Positions 60,288-64,000 of a stretch of 64,000 nucleotides of DNA are shown here, piece after piece. The position numbers and the translations under genes were made by a program. The notes beneath the pieces are model-generated. The model was not told the DNA's origin, searched no databases, and worked only from the letters and a program-made list of their open reading frames with translations. Numbering within the stretch: position 1 is the stretch's first letter; each line of letters opens with the position of its first letter. Source of the DNA: Neurospora tetraspora (Eukaryota; Ascomycota; Sordariomycetes; Sordariales; Sordariaceae); NCBI RefSeq assembly GCF_033439725.1, contig NW_026944388.1, positions 1,860,001 through 1,924,000 on the forward strand, given 5' to 3'.

Positions 60288-63200
60288 ATGGACGCCCAGG
60301 TAAGGCTGCTCTCCCCAACGCGAAAAAAAAATATCCCCCGCGCAAGCTTGCACTGGCCGACCCCGCCATATATCCATCCAAATGGAGGGATCAGAATGTA
60401 CCTCTTTGGCACACGTCATTCCTCTCTGTCCTCTCGTGCTGACGATGGTTTCTGCTGCAGTTCGAAAAGGCGATTGAGATCGCCTTCGATCCTCGTTCCA
60501 GTCAGGCCCTGAAGAACCAGGCGCTCGAGTTCCTCAACCAAGTCAGGACCGACGTCCAAGCATGGCGTATCTGTGCCGCGCTCTTCACGCGAAGCCCCAG
60601 GGCGTCCGACATCGTCCGCCATGTCTCCCTTGAGATGGTCAACAACGCCGTCCACTCTCAAGGGCTGGACGCCCCCGATCTCGCCTTTGTGAGAAATTCT
60701 CTACTCGACTATATCACACGCACATATGGTCCTAACGCTCAGGACCAAGCCGACCCTGCGAACGTTCAGAACAAGCTCACACAAACCCTCACGTATCTCT
60801 TTGTCGCGCTCTACGGCGAGGGCTGGGAAACCTTTTTCGACGACTTCCTCGCCTTGACCAGCTCCCAAAATGGTACTTCAAGAGACAACCTCAGCGGCGT
60901 TATGCTGTACCTCCGTATACTAAGCTCCGTCCATGACGAAATCGCCGACCTAATGATCAGCCGCCAAGGAAACGAGTCGAAGAGGAACAACGATCTCAAA
61001 GATCTGATTCGAGAACGGCATATGCAAAAAATTGCCATGTCGTGGCAGGATATCCTCGCGCAGTGGACAAATAAGCATGATGGCGTGGTAGAGTTGACGC
61101 TCAAGGTGATCGGGAAATGGGTCAGCTGGATCGATATTTCCCTTGTCGTCAGCCAGGACATGCAGAGCTTGATCTTGCCCTTGGTCGGCAGGGCTAACAA
61201 CACGAGCAACAATATCGATACCGTGAGGGACACCGCCATCGATACGTTGACGGAGATTGTCGCCAAGAAAATGGGACCGAGCCACAAGATGGAGCTGATT
61301 TCGTTCTTGAACCTCGGTGGCATCATCACAGAGCTTCTTGCGAGTCAAGGGTTGAACGAGTTCAAGGGCACCTCTCGTTACGACAATGACCTCGCAGAAG
61401 TCGTTGCGAAGCTCCTTAACACCATCATGACGGATGTAGTACGGGTTCTGGAGGACAACAAAGTCGACGCCGAGACCCGAGCAAAGGCCGAACGTCACCT
61501 TCAGGATTTCTTGCCGGCCCTTCTCCGTCTTTTCTCAGATGAATTTGACGAAGTGTGCTCGACGGTTATTCCCTCGCTTACTGACCTTCTAACGTTCCTT
61601 CGCAGGGTGGGGACACTGCCTGATAGCTATTCTCACATGCTTCGCCCAATTCTTAGTGCCATCGTTGCTAAGATGAGATATGACGAGACTTCTTCCTGGG
61701 GCACCGAGGACGCAGAGAGCGATGAGGCCGAGTTTCAGGAGCTCCGCAAAAGGTTACAGATCCTTCAGAAGAGCGTGGCTGCCGTCGACCAAACTTTATA
61801 TATCGAATTCTTGAGTAACCTTGTGGGCAACATGTTCGCAACGCTCGAGCAGCAAGGCCCACAAATGGACTGGAGGGATCTGGATTTGGCCCTCCATGAA
61901 ATCTATCTGTTTGGCGAGCTTGCTCTGCCGAACGCCGGACTCGCCCACAAGAGCGAACCTAACGCTGTTGCCACCGAGCGTCTTGCTGTCATGATGAGCA
62001 AGATGGTTGAGTCTGGTAAGAAGTTTTATCGTTCCTTAAAGGTCTGCTGGGTTCCGAGCTAATAACTTCGATAGGCATCGCAAACTTCCCCCATCCAGCT
62101 ATTCTTCTCCAGTACATGGAGATTTGCGTACGCTACCATGCCTTTTTCGAGTCGCACCACCAATACATCGCTCCCGTACTCGAAAACTTTGTTCACCTCA
62201 TTCATCACGAGCACCCTAGGGTCAGGACCAGATCTTGGTATCTTTTCCTCCGGTTCGTGAAGCAGCTGAGAGCCCAAGTGGGCAACGTGGCGAAGACTGT
62301 TATTCAGTCGATCAGCGACCTTCTCCCTATCAAGGCTGAGGTGCCGAGCACTGAAGCAGAGGACGATATGTCCTCGGATGAGTCTGATCACTCCGCCGAC
62401 GCCATTTTCAATGGCCAGCTCTACCTCTTCGAGGCTATCGGCTGCATCTCATCAACATCCACCACACCGGAGGCTGATCAGGCTCTCTACGCTCGCTCGG
62501 TTATGGAGCCCCTATTCACTGACATGAGTGTACACCTGCCCCGTGCAAAGTCTGGCGATGCACAGGCTATCCTTCAAATCCACCACATAATCATGGCCCT
62601 TGGTACCCTAGCCAACGGATTTGCCGATCCGAACCAGTCACAGAACCCCAACAACCAGCGTACGCCACCACAAGCCGTCTCTGCGGAGTTCTCCAGGGCG
62701 TCTGAGGCAATCCTGGTTGCTCTTAATGAGCTTAATACCAATGGGGAGATCCGTGCCGCATGCCGCTCCGCCTTTTCCCGTCTCCTTGGTGTGCTTGGGG
62801 CTACCATTCTCCCACAATTGCCCCAGTGGATCGAAGGACTCCTTTCTCAAAGTTCTAGTAAGGACGAGATGGCGTTCTTCCTTCGCCTACTGGAGCAAAT
62901 CGTTTATAACTTCAAGAGTGAGATCTATAACATCCTCGACCTTCTCCTCACCCCGCTCCTCCAGCGTGTTTTCGCCGGTCTTTCTGAACCCATCAACGGA
63001 ACCGATGACGAGATCCAGCTGCAGGAGCTGCGTCGCGAATATGTATCGTTCGTCCAGGTCATCCTGATCAACGAACTCGGCGGTGTCCTCGTGAGCACAT
63101 CCAACCAGGGTGTCTTCGAGTCGCTCGTGAACTCCATCATGACCATTGCTAAGACCATTGTCCACGGTAACATCGTGGCCAGTCGCATTAGCTTCAATGT

Positions 63201-63588
63201 TCTTGCGCGGATGGCTCAACAGTGGGGTGGTCCTGACGTCGCTACCATCGGCGAGAACCCTACCGCCAACGGAGTCCCCGCGCCCGCTTTTCCCGGATTC
63301 GACCAGTTCATGCTCACCCAGTTCCACGCTGCGTGCTGGGAAGTCATGCAGGACATCAACTTCAGACCTTATGCCGATGCTCAGACACGGCAAATCCTGA
63401 ACGAAATCACCGGTTTGGAGCAGACCATCTACCTCAAGACGGGCGAGAAGTTCATCAACCACTGCCAGACGGTTACTTTCCCGGCCGTTGGCATGGGTGC
63501 CGAGGACTTCTTGCGTGCGCTCACTAGCTCTACGGACCGCAAGGCCGTGATGGTTTACTTGCAGCAATTGCTCAAGAGCCGGCGATAG
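60288..63588 (+). CDS. los1: Exportin-T (tRNA nuclear exporter, Los1/Xpot)
   Basis: RanGTP-dependent karyopherin that carries mature tRNA out of the nucleus. Three exons: 60288-60299 (12 nt, MDAQ), 60461-62015 and 62075-63588, introns of 161 and 59 nt; 1026 aa, the usual exportin-T size. The start reads MDAQ-FEKAIEIAFDPRSSQAL, followed by QALEFLNQVRTDVQAWRICA and LFTRSPRASDIVRHVSLE, characteristic of the exportin-T N-terminus. Then come the Xpo1-like segment (RNSLLDYITRTYG, residues about 70-250) and HEAT-type helical repeats to the end, closing with LKSRR. The acidic loop EDDMSSDESDHSADAIF lies mid-protein. Exon 2 ends ESG and exon 3 begins IANFPHPAILLQYMEIC with phase kept. The tiny first exon is supported by the strong GTAAGG donor and the CTGCAG acceptor. 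Confidence 0.96.
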
Positions 63589-64000
63589 AGTCGCATGTGT
63601 CATGTGTCTGATGATCCAACGGGGGTGAAGATTTGAGTGTAAGATGATGGGTGATACTGAGAAGGAGGAGATATGGCTAGGAGACGAGGATACCAGAGGA
63701 GGTTGCGAATGGATAGAGGAGAATAAGATTGAGGGAACTCAATGTGGATGATAGACTGTGGAGGTAACCTTTGAGAATTTCGCATACATACATACCTACC
63801 TATATATTTACCCTCTCTGAAAAAGTTAAATCATCTTACAGGCGTCAAGTACAGGCAGGAGTCATACCCGTATAGCCGGTTTCCCATTTCAAGGTGTCTA
63901 TGGCTTGGTTAGTTTTGCACATTGCTTGCATGATATAGAAAATAGACAACTTGTACCTTCAATAAAACCCAGTGATTTCCAAATATGGGGTTTGTAAGAT
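63589..64000. other. los1 3' flank to window end
   Basis: About 0.4 kb of presumed 3' UTR and spacer, AT-leaning, with a CATACATACATACC microsatellite near 63.78 kb. No gene seen before the window ends. Confidence 0.65.

Noticed and set aside
1-64000. Dispersed 5S rRNA gene, as common in Neurospora
   Set aside because: I looked by eye for the 5S start and internal control region on both strands and saw none.

Overview
The window comes from a filamentous ascomycete, almost certainly Neurospora or a very close Sordariaceae relative. Genes carry short introns (54-160 nt) with GTAAGT/GTATGT-type donors and CTAAC/CTGAC branch sites. One gene reads as the N. crassa intracellular beta-glucosidase GH1-1, and an initiator tRNA carries the eukaryotic initiator-specific T loop. 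A 13 kb AT-rich island has the TA-rich look of repeat-induced point mutation (RIP).

Layout. 0-1.7 kb: M18 aspartyl aminopeptidase (-), with an optional mitochondrial-type N-terminus. 1.7-9 kb: a long stretch with no convincing gene. 9-14.9 kb: long leader and a Mediator tail subunit (Med15/Gal11-like, +). 16.4-18.2 kb: Whi5/Nrm1-like G1/S repressor (+). 19.2 kb: initiator tRNA-Met (-). 20-22.4 kb: Erf4-type palmitoyltransferase accessory subunit (-), first exon unresolved. 23.27-36.72 kb: a composite LTR element. 37.5-39.4 kb: fungal membrane protein of unknown function (+). 42.4-45.9 kb: multi-pass TM7S3/TM198-type protein with a long disordered tail (+). 46.7 kb: tRNA-Cys (+). 47.2-49.1 kb: acyl-CoA synthetase (-). 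51.1-52.6 kb: gh1-1 (-). 55.2-56.0 kb: GFA/CENP-V zinc protein (-). 57.2-59.2 kb: pob3, FACT subunit (+). 60.3-63.6 kb: los1, exportin-T (+). Most are single-copy housekeeping genes, each with its own promoter; there is no biosynthetic cluster.

The most unusual part is 23,269-36,717. Two identical 92-bp terminal repeats (TGTCAGA...TCTGACA) are flanked by a perfect 5-bp target duplication (CCTTT). Just inside them lie a primer-binding-site candidate complementary to a tRNA-Asn-like anticodon arm and a GAGGGGGTG polypurine tract. Between the ends sit a RIP-mutated Ty1/copia-type fossil (+) and, nested inside it, a RIP-mutated Ty3/gypsy fossil (-; 250-bp LTRs, near-perfect 5-bp target duplication). 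At the right end is a second, 5'-truncated copy of the 92-bp repeat plus primer site. It outlines a miniature 'TRIM-like' LTR unit of about 384 bp when whole, just under the roughly 400-bp duplication length that RIP is known to need. The terminal repeats are of normal base composition and unmutated although they abut heavily RIP-mutated DNA.

Intron boundaries were placed by eye from splice signals and reading-frame continuity. Family calls come from recognised motifs, with no database search.
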